Assembly: GCF_963678635.1 (NCBI RefSeq)
Contig: NC_087070.1
Span: 9,708,539 to 9,772,538, forward strand
Length of the DNA stretch: 64,000 nucleotides
Direction: 5' to 3'
Origin: Symsagittifera roscoffensis
Taxonomy: Eukaryota > Xenacoelomorpha > Acoela > Convolutidae
Position 1 is the first letter of the stretch. Every line of letters begins with the position of its first letter. A model generated the notes under the pieces. It saw only the letters and a list, made by a program, of their open reading frames with translations, made no database searches and was not told the origin of the DNA. A program made the translations under genes and the position numbers. Below are positions 31,939 to 43,500 of this stretch, one piece after another.

Positions 31939-33195
31939 AATTATTAATTTTTCTCCAACTCCTTTTTCTAGTAATCTCAAATCAAAACATAAACCCTTCC
32001 CCTCGTACAGGACCACAAGATTTACTAGTAACACATTACGATTGTGAAGAAAATGAACAAAAAACACTACATAAATATGCAATAAATCAAGTATCACAAT
32101 GTGAAACAGAACCACAAGATATAGAAACCACAGATGTAATAGCAACACTCTATTCAAAAGCCCGAGCAACAACAGTTACAGGTTATAAATTCACAGCAAC
32201 ATTTTCCGAAAAGAAAGTACATTGTTCACAAGTCTCGAACGGAAACAAAAACCGACTTGACCATGAATCATTCTATCAAAGTAATATAGAACGTCTTTTA
32301 CATCTCAATCCCGACGATTGTAAAAATGAATTACTTAGACTAAACATCACACAAAATAAAAACTCCCAAAGAAAATTAGTTAATTTTCAAGTTTTTTCAG
32401 ACTCTGTACATCAATCACAATCATTAGACTACAATATAGACAAGACATCCACGAAGACATTCGTGACCATAACATCCAAATACTCCAACAAAATAGTCTC
32501 CAATTAAAATTTGAAATCACGGTTAAACTAAACAACATTGCTCAATATCCCTACTCATTAAACCCACCAAATATAACAGCTCAATCACTACCACCACCGT
32601 TTATAACAACTGAAGTAATATACAAATACGACAGTTATACCAAAAAGACAATTGGTTACATCACATTTTATAACCCATAGTCAGGATTATCATACACATG
32701 TATATTCTAAAAATATTAATTTTTCTCCAACTCCTTTTTCTAGTAATCTCCAACCAGAACATAAATCCTTCCCCCCGCACAGGACCCCAAGATTTATTAG
32801 TAACACATTACGATTGTGAAGAAAATGAACAAAAAACACTACACAAATATGCAATAAATCAAGTATCACAATGCGAAACAGAACCACAAGCTATAGAAAC
32901 TACAAATGTAATAGCGACACTTTATTCAAAAGCCCGAGCAACAACAGTTATAGGATAAAAATTCACAGCAACAATTTCTGAAAAGAAGTACATTGTTCAC
33001 AAGTCTCAAATGGAAATAAAAACCGACTTGACCACGAATCATTCTACCAGAGTAATATCGAACGACTTTTACATCTCAATCCCGACGATTGTAAAAATGA
33101 ATTACTTAGACTAAACATCACACAAAATAAAAACTCCCAAAGAAAATTAGTTAATTTTCAAGTTTTTTCAGACTCTGTACATCAATCACAACTTG
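31653..33195 (+). repeat. 772-bp tandem duplication across the envelope start
   Basis: Unit 1 is about 31,653-32,424 and unit 2 about 32,425-33,195, over 90% alike by eye. Each holds the C-terminus of the ATG-less frame and the first ~165 codons of the envelope-like gene. Unit 2 differs by point changes and small deletions, including the two that break its envelope frame. Confidence 0.88.
31926..32507 (+). CDS. Envelope-like N-terminal fragment, upstream duplicate (193 aa)
   Basis: Begins with a clear signal peptide (hydrophobic LLIFLQLLFLVIS after a short N-terminus), then a Cys-containing ectodomain-like region (THYDCEENEQKT, VSQCETEPQD, LNPDDCKNELLRLN). It is open through the duplicated unit and runs out of frame at the duplication joint (about 32,424), ending with 28 unrelated residues. 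It lacks the membrane anchor, so it would be a truncated, secretable product if made. Confidence 0.7.
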   Translation: MYILKLLIFLQLLFLVISNQNINPSPRTGPQDLLVTHYDCEENEQKTLHKYAINQVSQCETEPQDIETTDVIATLYSKARATTVTGYKFTATFSEKKVHCSQVSNGNKNRLDHESFYQSNIERLLHLNPDDCKNELLRLNITQNKNSQRKLVNFQVFSDSVHQSQSLDYNIDKTSTKTFVTITSKYSNKIVSN

Positions 33196-35315
33196 AAAGA
33201 CACCAAGGACATATAAAACTAGACGAAAAATACCCGTATAACGGCGCACACGGACGATTAACCTATGACCTACACGATAAACATTGGATACCACACATTG
33301 GTATAAATGACCCATCAAACTGCAAAGCAGACACAAAAAATAAAGGATACCAAGAAATAATGTTTTTCGATTGGAAAATACAACTCGAAAAAATACAACT
33401 AACACGAGATTTATCAGATAATACAATGATCTATCAAGGAATCCGATTACCTTGTAAAAATGATCAAGGTTATTGCGACCCTACAACGAGAACACAAGCA
33501 ACCATTGTTTGGTTCCCCGAAGATACATGTACAACATTTCAAGTAGCAAAAATACACGCTCGTATGATAAAATTTCACGAAAAATATTTTATACAATCAA
33601 TTCCATATGAACAAGTCCATCCATCACGAAAACTAAGTTCTAATTTTAGAAACATAGACAAAATAGAAAACAAATTGACACGTTTCCAAATATATCAAGA
33701 AACAGAACTTGCATGTAAATACAGGAATCCACTTCACAGAACACAATATTCTGAAATATTAGTTGAATACGAAAAAGGATTCGACATGACCACTGGAAAA
33801 GTAAAAATTGACCCATATGCCACAGGTCATCCTCTAAACGAAGGAACATCCTATATACCAGTTAATTTTGAAAAAAGCAACGGACAACCTGGTGGACATC
33901 TAAAACCCCATGACACCAGAAGCACACGCTTACAAGAATTATCACTAATGAATACTACATATTTCGGTAATATCCACTATGATATTCATTTAGATATGAA
34001 ACTAGATTATACAATTAGCCGAATTTTTCAAGAAATGTCACTCTCCGAATTAGAAACACTACACCAACTATGCGAATTAGAACGAACACAAATATTACAA
34101 TCACTTGCACTAGCAGTATTAAAAATACCCTATGCAGGATACTTATTATCTGGAAATAGATCAAATTTTTTAGACTATGAAGGAAACATCTTATGGTTTT
34201 ATACTTGTACTAAAAAAGTATCACCACTATACGTTTTTGAAGATAAACGATGTTATAAAAGAATCCCTATCTTTTATAAGAATAAAGTACATTTCGTGGA
34301 TACACTTTCACGAAGAACCTATTTCTGGGATACCGCAGTCCCATGTGGATCAGAAAACAGCCACAATGTAGTACAACTAAACCCTGATGAAAATAAATAT
34401 TATCTTCTCACTCCATATCCCACATTAATGCAATCACTCAAAAAATTTTCACCAGAAAGCATTCGCGCTATTGCTCGAAACCCAAATATAGACTTACAAT
34501 CAATAGGAATCTATTCAAAATCAGATATTCAACATCACATTAGAACACAACAATTCCAAGAATTATTAACACAAATGGACACTATACAAAGACAATCAAT
34601 AGACCAAAATTTACGCAAACTTGCAGAAACCGCAGGATTTGCCGATATCTACACGCAAGACTATAGCGGATATTTTAAAGACATTAAAGATTATATATAT
34701 CTAAACGGTGAAAAATACCGTCCCCAAGATATATCACCAATTAACATTTTTAGCTTTGTTACACTCAAAAATGAGATCCTCGATTTTCTAGGATGGCCCT
34801 ACTACATCTTAGAAAAATTGACTATTTTATACGCAATGTTTAACTTTATTGGATTTCTTTTCTCACTTTTAAAAGGAATCTACAACACATGTGCTATACA
34901 CACACAGGTCAATCGACAAGCAAGTGTAGCACGCATACTCTTTGCAGGATTTTTTGGAATCTTTTCTACATCTATAAACAAAATTCTTTTAGACGCACAA
35001 ATAAAAGAATATAACACAAAAATAACAACACGACAAAATACATACGACGAAGAACATAACAATGTAGACATAACGCCAACGGCACCACAATTACCACCCC
35101 TACCAAATAACCATCCACTATCCCTAGTCCCACGAAATTTTCGAAATTTAGCCATCACACATAATCCAAATTTTCGACTCACCACATCACAAAGTCCCAT
35201 CCAACATATAATGACTCACCAGTCACAAGATGATAATACTTATGAACAAATTATTGAACAACCCCACACCACCGCTTTTCAGTCTCAAAATAATCATTTT
35301 TTTAGCCCACGATGA
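32698..35315 (+). pseudogene. env-like: Envelope-like glycoprotein gene, interrupted near its 5' end
   Basis: The downstream copy has the same signal peptide, then a nonsense codon (TAA at 32,956-32,958) and a one-base deletion near 32,984 relative to the upstream copy. After that it is open from 32,982 to 35,315 (777 codons; first internal ATG at 33,360). The long part has many Cys, N-glycosylation-type sites such as NRS and NTT, a hydrophobic region at about 34,790-34,880 (KLTILYAMFNFIGFLFSLL), a second at about 34,925-34,995 (RILFAGFFGIFSTSI), and a Pro-rich hydrophilic tail of about 100 residues. Size, signal and C-terminal anchor fit a viral-type surface glycoprotein; I cannot assign it to a known envelope family and see no certain furin site or fusion peptide. 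Its stop overlaps the next ORF as ATGA. Confidence 0.7.
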
Positions 35316-37117
35316 GCCGCCAACTTGGATCACTACACCGATCAAATTCCCACCCAACCAATCTTACCTCTCCAATCCCAATAATACCACTTTTTGCTTT
35401 TCCGCCACCCGATTTTCCATCTAGTAATGTAACATCAGGCATGAATTCCGACACTAATTCACACATCTCAGTTTTATATTCCATCTCACAACTCAATAAC
35501 CCGAATATTGAAACCCCCGATGAATTTGCCGACTCAGAACCATCCCCATCCAATAATTTTCATAACTCTTCTAAATTTTCTCAACCCCCTTTTCAACCCA
35601 TATTATCCAATAACCCTGACCCAATCACTCCCACACCCTCTTATGCTTCCCAAGTTACCCCAACCTACTCCTCATACCATTCTGACCAATCATCTCATTC
35701 TCCAGACACCCCCCGAATCTCCCCAGAGCTAGATAATTTTATTACCCTTCAACAACAACCCTACCACCTTAATACCCCAACCATAAACCAAATCTCCTCC
35801 ACAATAAATTCATCCAACCCCCCTACCCCTACACCCTCTTCAAATTATAATGAATCATTAGCACCATCATCCACATCAACTGAATCTTCACTCAACACTA
35901 ATAGAGCTTACCGCACTTTTAAAAGAAAGTTCCCCAACCATCCTTTCCCAGCAAAACCAGGAACAGCCCGTGAATACATCAACCACCCCAAGCATACTAA
36001 CACAAAAGAATTTTTAGCCATCACCTTACCCTCATTCCCACAATACACCTTAAACACCCCCCACGACACTAACGAAACACGCAACTTTGTAGATGAATAC
36101 GTTTTAATGCCCACTCTCTCTTGGACCTCATATTATCATTTTACTAACCCTCTTTGCTTACCTTTATCTAACACTCACATTGATATAGAGCGAAATACGG
36201 ACATGCTATATCGACTCACTACACCACTAACCGCTAGACAATTTACTTACGTTGGATATAAAAAATCACTAAAAACACACACTGCACCTAGAGCAAACGA
36301 ATATACACTCGAATACTATGATCACAACATCATCAGAGCTAACCAAGATCAATTCTTAGACGACGATCGCTTCGCTAATCCACAAATTACCGAGAAATTT
36401 TTCATCAAGACACCATATACATTCACACTAAACATCTTCGACCGAAAGTTTGATCACATTATTTCAGAAGCACTAACAGACACACAAGCATACGAAAGTT
36501 TTAAAGAACGCTTCCAAATATTTTCACTAACCTTTCATTTTCTTGCACCACACGAAAGAGATTTACACTGCTCACACGATATTATGTTGCGCACTAAACA
36601 AACCCACACATATAGTTATTATCGCTTCATCCAAAATCACTTTGATCTACACACACCTTCTAGACAACCACACCATCGTTTTCAATTCATTAATTCCAAA
36701 TACACTTCACCATTTTTCCTAAATTTCACATATTGTATTAAAGATACTAACCTCCATGGTATTCTTCGTAATTATGACCCCATAACCCAAATGTACATCT
36801 TCTGTCCCATCACCAAGACCTTCAACGCCGAAGAATCCCGACCCTTCCTTATCCCGCACGAGTTTGTACAACCTATAGAAATCCCAATTTTAGAATTCAT
36901 CCACAACACTAAATTCAATCACAAATTATATAATCTAATCCAAAACACACCTTATGAGTTTGCAGTTGGCACTGAAGAACTAACCACTATTAAGGCACTT
37001 CAATTGCTTTGGCCACTGCTTCAGACTAAAAATATCATCCGCATCTTAGCTAAACTACTAACAACTTCAGAACTAATTCACGACATCTTCCCTCACGGTT
37101 TTTTCCCCGACGACTAA
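35312..37117 (+). CDS. 601-aa ORF of unknown function, last gene of the element
   Basis: Starts in the envelope stop (ATGA, 35,312-35,315), suggesting coupled termination-reinitiation. Residues 1-200 are Ser/Pro/Thr/Asn-rich and probably disordered. Residues 210-601 look folded: basic start (AYRTFKRKFPNHPFPAKPG), aromatic- and His-rich middle (SWTSYYHFTNPLCL, FSLTFHFLAPHERDLHCSH, FFLNFTYCIKDTNLHGIL), and a leucine-rich C-terminus (KALQLLWPLLQT, RILAKLLTTSELI). No signal peptide or membrane segment. The C-terminal third is recognisable in the relic at 15,918-16,345, so the gene predates the split of the two families. Followed three bases later by a strong splice donor. Confidence 0.75.
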   Translation: MSRQLGSLHRSNSHPTNLTSPIPIIPLFAFPPPDFPSSNVTSGMNSDTNSHISVLYSISQLNNPNIETPDEFADSEPSPSNNFHNSSKFSQPPFQPILSNNPDPITPTPSYASQVTPTYSSYHSDQSSHSPDTPRISPELDNFITLQQQPYHLNTPTINQISSTINSSNPPTPTPSSNYNESLAPSSTSTESSLNTNRAYRTFKRKFPNHPFPAKPGTAREYINHPKHTNTKEFLAITLPSFPQYTLNTPHDTNETRNFVDEYVLMPTLSWTSYYHFTNPLCLPLSNTHIDIERNTDMLYRLTTPLTARQFTYVGYKKSLKTHTAPRANEYTLEYYDHNIIRANQDQFLDDDRFANPQITEKFFIKTPYTFTLNIFDRKFDHIISEALTDTQAYESFKERFQIFSLTFHFLAPHERDLHCSHDIMLRTKQTHTYSYYRFIQNHFDLHTPSRQPHHRFQFINSKYTSPFFLNFTYCIKDTNLHGILRNYDPITQMYIFCPITKTFNAEESRPFLIPHEFVQPIEIPILEFIHNTKFNHKLYNLIQNTPYEFAVGTEELTTIKALQLLWPLLQTKNIIRILAKLLTTSELIHDIFPHGFFPDD

Positions 37118-37120
37118 CAG

Positions 37121-37197
37121 GTAAGTATGAATTAAATGAATATAACTAACTAATTGAAATATTAAAACTCACCATTCTTTATCCATGTTTTCTTTAG
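37121..37197 (+). other. 77-bp intron just after the last ORF
   Basis: Donor CAG|GTAAGTATG at 37,120/37,121, branch-like ACTAACTAA at about 37,145, pyrimidine-rich tract and acceptor TTTTCTTTAG|A at 37,197. The donor GTAAGTAT is kept at the same place in the relic (about 16,348). The acceptor is not clearly kept there. Confidence 0.6.
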
Positions 37198-38734
37198 ATT
37201 TTTAGCCTTCATCCGACGATCACCTACAAAAACCAGAAAAAACAAATAAATATTGTAAATTTCATCAAACAGATTTCAAAAATTCTATTAATCTCTTACA
37301 CTTATAAATTTATAAATTTAATACCAATGCAGTAAATTCATTTCTAAAATTTTCCCCCACAAGCAGTAAATCTAATTATAATGAAAATTTGTATCTTAAT
37401 ATTCCCCCATGACTAGCAGTAAATTTCTAAATTCTGTGTAGTAAATTAAATAAATGCAAATGCAGTACTAACCTTTTGATATTTTCATTCAATCGCACAG
37501 AAATTCTATCCACACTCGCACAGCTCGCCCACGAAGAATTGTTTAAAATAATGAATTTCAGTTTCAAGTTTTCACACTCAACAACTCTAACATATAATAA
37601 CATGTTTCAAACTTTCCTTTAACCCGGTTGGAAAGGAATCATATACTAAACAAAACTAACCAACGCAGCTTACTAAATACCACAAATCATAAAATAACAG
37701 CATGACTTAGAAAAAGAAACCAACGGTACCCAAACCGGATTAACCCAGTTTAAAACTGGATAATTTATTCTTTTGAAGACTATTATAAAGTCTAAGAAAG
37801 AAATAATAAAACACAAAAAAGTCGAAAGACAAACCCATACCACAAACAATTTGATTTTTGAAAAAAGGACACAACCAACAAGACATAAGAAAAACCACAA
37901 CAAACCCAACATAAAACGTTGTCACATAACAGGACCCCTCACAAAAACCGCATGAAATCATACTCCCACTCCTGGCCTAACCCACCAGGAAGGACGTCCT
38001 GAGCATGCTCTATAGCCGGCCTAACCCACCGCGCTACATCCACGCTTTGTGACCACACCTCTATTTTTAATAAGAGCTACTCAAGTGTGAGTAACTCTTC
38101 AAAATAACCGAACTAAAACAAAAAGCTTTTGTGAAAACAACTAACTAAAATCATAATTAAAAAATATTAAACTAATAAATGTTTTATAAAATGTAAATTA
38201 CATTATGCAATACATAGATCAGAATACAACACCAAGGACGAACATCTAAAGACAAAACGACCCCACTACGCTCGAGAGAGAATGGCCAACCACAATCGAT
38301 ATGCCACTCACAATCACAACTCAAAGGATTTAGAGTACGACTTGACTTCGCAGAAAAGGACTTCATTGAACTAGACCAATGACCACCTCGATGTTCAAGT
38401 ATACGTACAGATCCGAGTAACCAGGCATCCCCTCCACGCACAATCTCCACGCCATTCCCAAATTAGATCAGACACAAAAGAAGTTCTCCACGCAGAACAG
38501 AAAAACCTGACATAGCAAACCATTCTGAAATCAGATTTGAGTTTGTTGCGAAGACTTAGTCGTTGTCACAAGAAGAACACAACGTCTTACGTCTCTAACT
38601 CCAGCTTCCTGGAACTTCCCTAACAAAAGAGGAAACGGAAGAAAATTATGATGTTCGCCAAAAACAAACGTCCATCATCCATCCTTCGAATTGCAGAAGA
38701 ACTATTCTAAAAAACTCTGTAAAACCCGGATGGG
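37198..38734 (+). other. 3' untranslated region of the retroelement
   Basis: About 1.5 kb without a supported gene. Blocks conserved with the relic include CACAGCTCGCCCACGAAG and CCCGGTTGGA. A Lys/Thr-rich open stretch at 37,773-37,955 has a relic counterpart at 17,000-17,110 but is broken there. The purine run AAAAGAGGAAACGGAAGAAAA near 38,622 lies 100 bp before the LTR. The sequence right before the LTR (CCCGGATGGG) is only a weak polypurine tract. Confidence 0.5.
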
Positions 38735-39145
38735 TGGAACCTGATCTAAACTACATTTTATGATTGGATAAATTAGATATTTTACCAATGTAAAGTATTT
38801 AATATTAACCAATCATGATCCATCTAACTAACAACCCACTTATTTGTAAGTGCTGAAGTTACTTGTAATTTCAGCACCAGAGAGATTTGAATTTAACTTA
38901 GAAATTAGTTGGACTCTCCCGAGCACTTCAGCAGCCGCAATAAACCAGTATACCCTAGATCTATTGAGCCTAGCAGAGACTAGTTAAACAACCTGAGACT
39001 AGATAAGTATAAGAGTAAGATTAGGATCGGTATTAGACTAAGAAGTTGCACGAATCTATCCGGCCGAAAATAAGATAGCGTGACGAGCAGACGGTGTACC
39101 CTATCCGAAATTACTCTATGAGTTAACCAACTCGGTCCTAACTCA
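38735..39145 (+). repeat. 3' LTR
   Basis: TGGAACCTGATC to CCTAACTCA, matching the 5' LTR apart from a few substitutions, one single-base length difference, and a patch after CTATGAGTTA where the 5' copy reads TACACCCCAG and the 3' copy reads ACCAACTCGG. Confidence 0.93.
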
Positions 39146-40221
39146 CTTGTGTGAATAAATCTGCAGTTGTTCAGTTTGTGAAAAAACTCTCAATCATGTT
39201 TTTTTGTCATTTTCCCTAATTGGGAGTCTGATTAGCAAAACTGGGAGTCTGATCTGATTAGACCAATTTTTCAGTTTGTGATTCCTTAAATGATGATTTT
39301 TTTTCAACATCCGAAGCACGACCTACAAGAAGCTACTGAGATAACAAGTGTAAGTTCTTGCATCGGTGCAAGTTTTTTTTGGTTGAACTGTCAAATTCGG
39401 TGGTTATATTTTACATACACGTACAATCTCGTCATGAAGACTGCATCTAACTTCACAAAAAACTAGAATATCTGTAAGAATTAAAATAAATTGTAAAAAT
39501 TTTTATGACTCCAACATTTCTCTTTTGTCTAAACGAATAACTTATTTACTGAAAACGTTCAGAAGACATCAGTTTTCGAAATAATTTTCGGGCTCGAACT
39601 GACCGCACATGATTTTGTTTAGCTAGTTCGGCAATTCAAATAACACCAAAGAATTCAGTTTGGTCAGTGTAAGTATCAAAGCTTTTCCCGCTCCTGGTAG
39701 CGACAAGACTTGATCAATAATAGAATTATCGAAATACTCCTGAATCATCTGTGCTCTTTTGGCCGCCAACGTTAAGTTTTCTTTCATTAAACCAAAAAGA
39801 GTAGTACAAACGATCATTACGAAGCACTTTTAGAAACTATACAAAATATGAATATACAATTGAAAAATAAAAAAGTACTGTGCGCAAAAACTGTACAAAA
39901 ACACAAAGTATATATTTTTCATTCAGCCGTTGTAGTTTTCTCTTCTTAAATCACCGTCAAAAAGTTTGATTCAAATTTTTATATTTAACTTACTCATATT
40001 ACAAGACTAAGTAGTGAGTTTGCTTACTTTATATCAAGTTCGAGTTTTTACAACAAGTCTATAGTAACCTGTTTAAGTGCGCTTGTCATACATTTTTTTG
40101 AAAAAACTCGCAATATTTCACATTTTTTTGAGGTTGAAATTCATAACCAAACCGCCAAAGTCAGATTAAAAAATACTCAATTTTATTGAAAAAAAATGAA
40201 AAATTAAAATTTATTAGAAAA
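39146..40221. other. Intergenic DNA between retroelement and PLAT gene
   Basis: Mostly AT-rich. One 64-codon - strand frame at 39,623-39,817 has a more protein-like look (MKENLTLAAKRAQMIQEYF, VLSLPGAGKALILTLTKL) and may be a small terminal exon, but no splice context or family supports it. Confidence 0.35.
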
Positions 40222-40505
40222 AAACTAATCCCGTTTGGAAACACGGTAGGTATTTTTTTATACGACCCTCTGAAAGAACACTTTTTCGCAATAAATTACA
40301 GAATAAACAGCTAAGATTACTCTATAGAATTGAAAATAGATTGTATACAGAATATCTTATTCGAAAAAAAATAATCCCGTTTGGATACACGGCAGGGATT
40401 TTTTCTAAATGACTTTCTGAAAGAGGAATTTTTTTTTGCAATAAAATACAGAATAAAAAGCTAAGATGACTCTATAGACTTGAAAATAGAATCTATACAA
40501 TATAG
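40222..40505 (+). repeat. Tandem duplication (~146 bp) just upstream of the PLAT gene start
   Basis: Two copies begin AATCCCGTTTGGA at 40,227 and 40,373 and both include CTGAAAGA, ACAGAATAAA and CTCTATAGA. They end 20-25 bp before the first PLAT-gene ATG, so they may contain promoter or 5' UTR sequence. No long ORF crosses them. Confidence 0.7.
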
Positions 40506-40528
40506 ACTTCTAAAGCTGCAGTAGTATA

Positions 40529-43500
40529 ATGAGTCTTGGATCCGCCAGAAGCGGGAAGGAATTCGACTACGATGCCCTATCGCTAGTAAGAGACAATGAC
40601 CCGGCCGAGGTGGGGGATTTGTGGCAGCAGGCGGCGCTTAGACTCACAGAGGATGAAGAGTCAGCCGGTAGGGCTTCTGACACTTTCTTTCAATTTATTC
40701 TACTTTGTAAACTTGCTAAGGGCTGCTGACTAGTTGCTGACTGGTACATGTGCTATCGATGCTGAATGCACTTACAGTTGACCTCCAACCCCCCCTCTCC
40801 AAATCTTAGTAACAAAAAATGGAGCTCTGTTGTAGTGGGGAAAGGGCCGGAGAGGGAGTGTTAGAAAAGGTTTTGGGGCTCCGTAGTTTCTTAAATCCCA
40901 GTTTGAATTTCAATTCTGACATTTTTGCTCAAATTAGTACCGGAAAAACGTATATATTTTGGCTTAACCGCCCGCACGCAAAATTAAAAATTTTATGGTG
41001 CTTTTGATTTTACAGAAACTCGTTATCTTGGAATCTTAATCTCATTCAAGACTGATTGTGTCATGACAAAACCCTGAATTTATCGACTCCATTTTCAAGC
41101 CTTGGGAGTTGTGTTCGCTATGAAAAATTAATGAAAACTCAAAAAATGAGAATTTTTCAGTGATTTTTTGTTGAAATCATCACCCCACACGCTCAGTCAA
41201 GAAGAAATATTATATTTAGCATATAGCAAAGGAGTAAATAGACCAAAGAACATGCTCCAGTCCAATTTAAAACAATTTTTTGAGACGCACTAACTCTTCG
41301 CCTACACGTTAATAACGTGAAACATAACTCGCGATCATTGACCCAAATTGGTAATCCTTAAGCCCCCATAACCTGACGAAAAAATATCACAGATGAAATA
41401 TCATTTTAGATTTTGAGCTCACAACAACTATACTTTTCAAACGGTATTTTTGAATTTGAAACTCTGCCAAAATATATTATTTTAAAAGTCAATTTTTTGA
41501 AGAATTTTTCGATGACTTTTCGAGGAACTGTTTTGGGTTAAAATATTCAAAGAAAACCAATAAATTATGCTCGGTGTGCTTTTTTTAATCAGTCATTTTT
41601 CATCAATCAAAAAAATAGTTTTCAGCAAAATTTTTAGTACCTTATTGAAGATATCGACTTCCTGAGTTCAAATTTAAAAAGATATTTGTAAAGTTCTGGG
41701 GGTTTCAAAATTGATTGTTACAAATTGAATTGAGTCTTGCGAATTAGATTGATCGTATTAATTTTATAAGACTCAATATTTCACACTTTCATGTTGTCCA
41801 AAAATTGTAGGTTTTTAATATTTTCTTTTTCCAAAAACTATTCGATTTGAATTAAGGGACAGTCCGAACGAACATTCAGGGCTTTGCCCTGATAAATGAA
41901 ATCTTTCTTTTCTTTAACATGCTCCAGCTCAATTTAAAACTTTTTTGAGACGGACTAATTCTTCGCCTGCACGTTAATAACGTGAAACATAACTCGCGTT
42001 CATTAACCCAAATTGGTATTATTTAAGCCCCCATAACCGGACGAAAAACTATCACAGATGAAATATTTTTTTTTAGATTTTGAGCTCACAACAACTATGC
42101 TTTTCAAACGGTATTTTTGAATTTGAAATTCTGCCAAAATATATTATTTTAAAAATCATTTTCTTTGAAGAACTTTTCAATGACACTTGAGGCCAATCAG
42201 AAATTTTTTGGTAGAAACAGAGGAACTGTTTTGGGTTGAAACTTTTTTGTTCCGACTTTCAAAGAAAACCGAATAATTATCCTCGGTGTGCTTTTTTTAT
42301 TCAGTCATTTTTCATCGATCAAAAAAATAGTTTTCAGCAAAATTTTTTAATACCTTATTGAAGATATCGACTTCCTGAGTTCAAATTTAAAAAGATATTT
42401 GTAAAGTTCTGGGGTTTTCAAAATTGATTGTTACAAATTGAATTGAGTCTTGCGAATTAGATTGATCGTATTAATTTCATACGACTCAATATTTCACACT
42501 TTCATATTGTCCAAAAATTTTTGTAGGTTTTCCAAAAACTATTCGATTTGAATTAAGTGACAGTCCGAACGAACATTCAGGGCTTTGCCCTGATAAATGA
42601 AGTCTTGTTTTTTCTTTTAATCATTTTCACCCCAACACTTCAAACTAAACTACCGAGGGAAAATGTAAAGGCATTCGTATCCTATTATAAACACCAAGTT
42701 ACTTGCCTCACTGTTTCGACTTTCGGAGGAATATGTATGCTCGCGTCGGTTTTAATTCTGCCTTTTGTAACAAAAGTAATGGAGTATTTGTGCTTAGGGT
42801 GGTTTTTTTTTACTTCAGACAAATTTCGGTTTTTTAACTAGCCATCATGGACGAAATTAATTTATATCAAAAGGTATTGTTGTCGAAAAGATATTCCAAT
42901 TGTGAATAATTTCCGTAAAGTTATGGGGGTTTAGAGATTACAATCTTTGCGAATTTAGTACAATTAACGCGTGAAGTATTTCGCGCTATTAACTCGTCAG
43001 CGGAGATTTAATTCGTCTTAGAAATTGTTCCAAATTGGTTGAAAAAATCTCAAATTAAGAAAAAATCATTTTATATAATTACGTTTATATTTTTCATGTT
43101 TATTACTGCTCCATTCTGAAATTGGTTAAAGTAGCTATAATTAAAGCCTCATTTTGTGCGACAAATGATTACAGGTGTCATTTTTTACATTTGCGTTACC
43201 GACAACTATGCCTTTCCGATGGAATGAAAATTTCTGTCAAAACGTGTAGTTAAAAAGTCAAAAACTGACAAAATTAAAAAACAGCTCAAGCATAAATATT
43301 CCAATTTTTTTTCAAAAATAGATCGATAACCACCCCGAGCTCAAGTGCTTTATCACTTTCTTCGAAAGTCGGAACTAAAAGTCTCTCTAAAAAGTAAAAA
43401 AATGTTGGGCAAGATTTTGCAAAAATTTTCCATCCAATTCTCCTCTGCGTAGAACAATTGGCAAAACCTTGAAAATAATAAAACGAGAATTTTTTCTTTC

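Larger units (their letters stand above)
19455..39145 (+). mobile_element. Giant Ty3/gypsy-class LTR retroelement with envelope-like and extra ORFs
   Basis: A 19.7-kb element bounded by LTRs of 410 and 411 bp that differ at only a few bases apart from a short patch near their 3' ends, which suggests recent insertion. Order of genes in the integrase core (RT, RNase H, integrase) and the YLDD motif place it in the Ty3/gypsy class. All ORFs share strong A-richness and rare G, unlike flanking host exons. No convincing target duplication: flanks are CTTT on the left and CTTG on the right. The 3' block after pol (about 9 kb to the LTR) is unusually long and holds five or more ORFs. The envelope-like gene has inactivating changes, so this copy is probably not fully functional. 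Confidence 0.9.

Noticed and set aside
42640-42841. Membrane-like open stretch (TVSTFGGICMLASVLILPF)
   Set aside because: Looks somewhat protein-like but lacks matching splice sites and lies in a PLAT intron right after a tandem duplication; not enough support.
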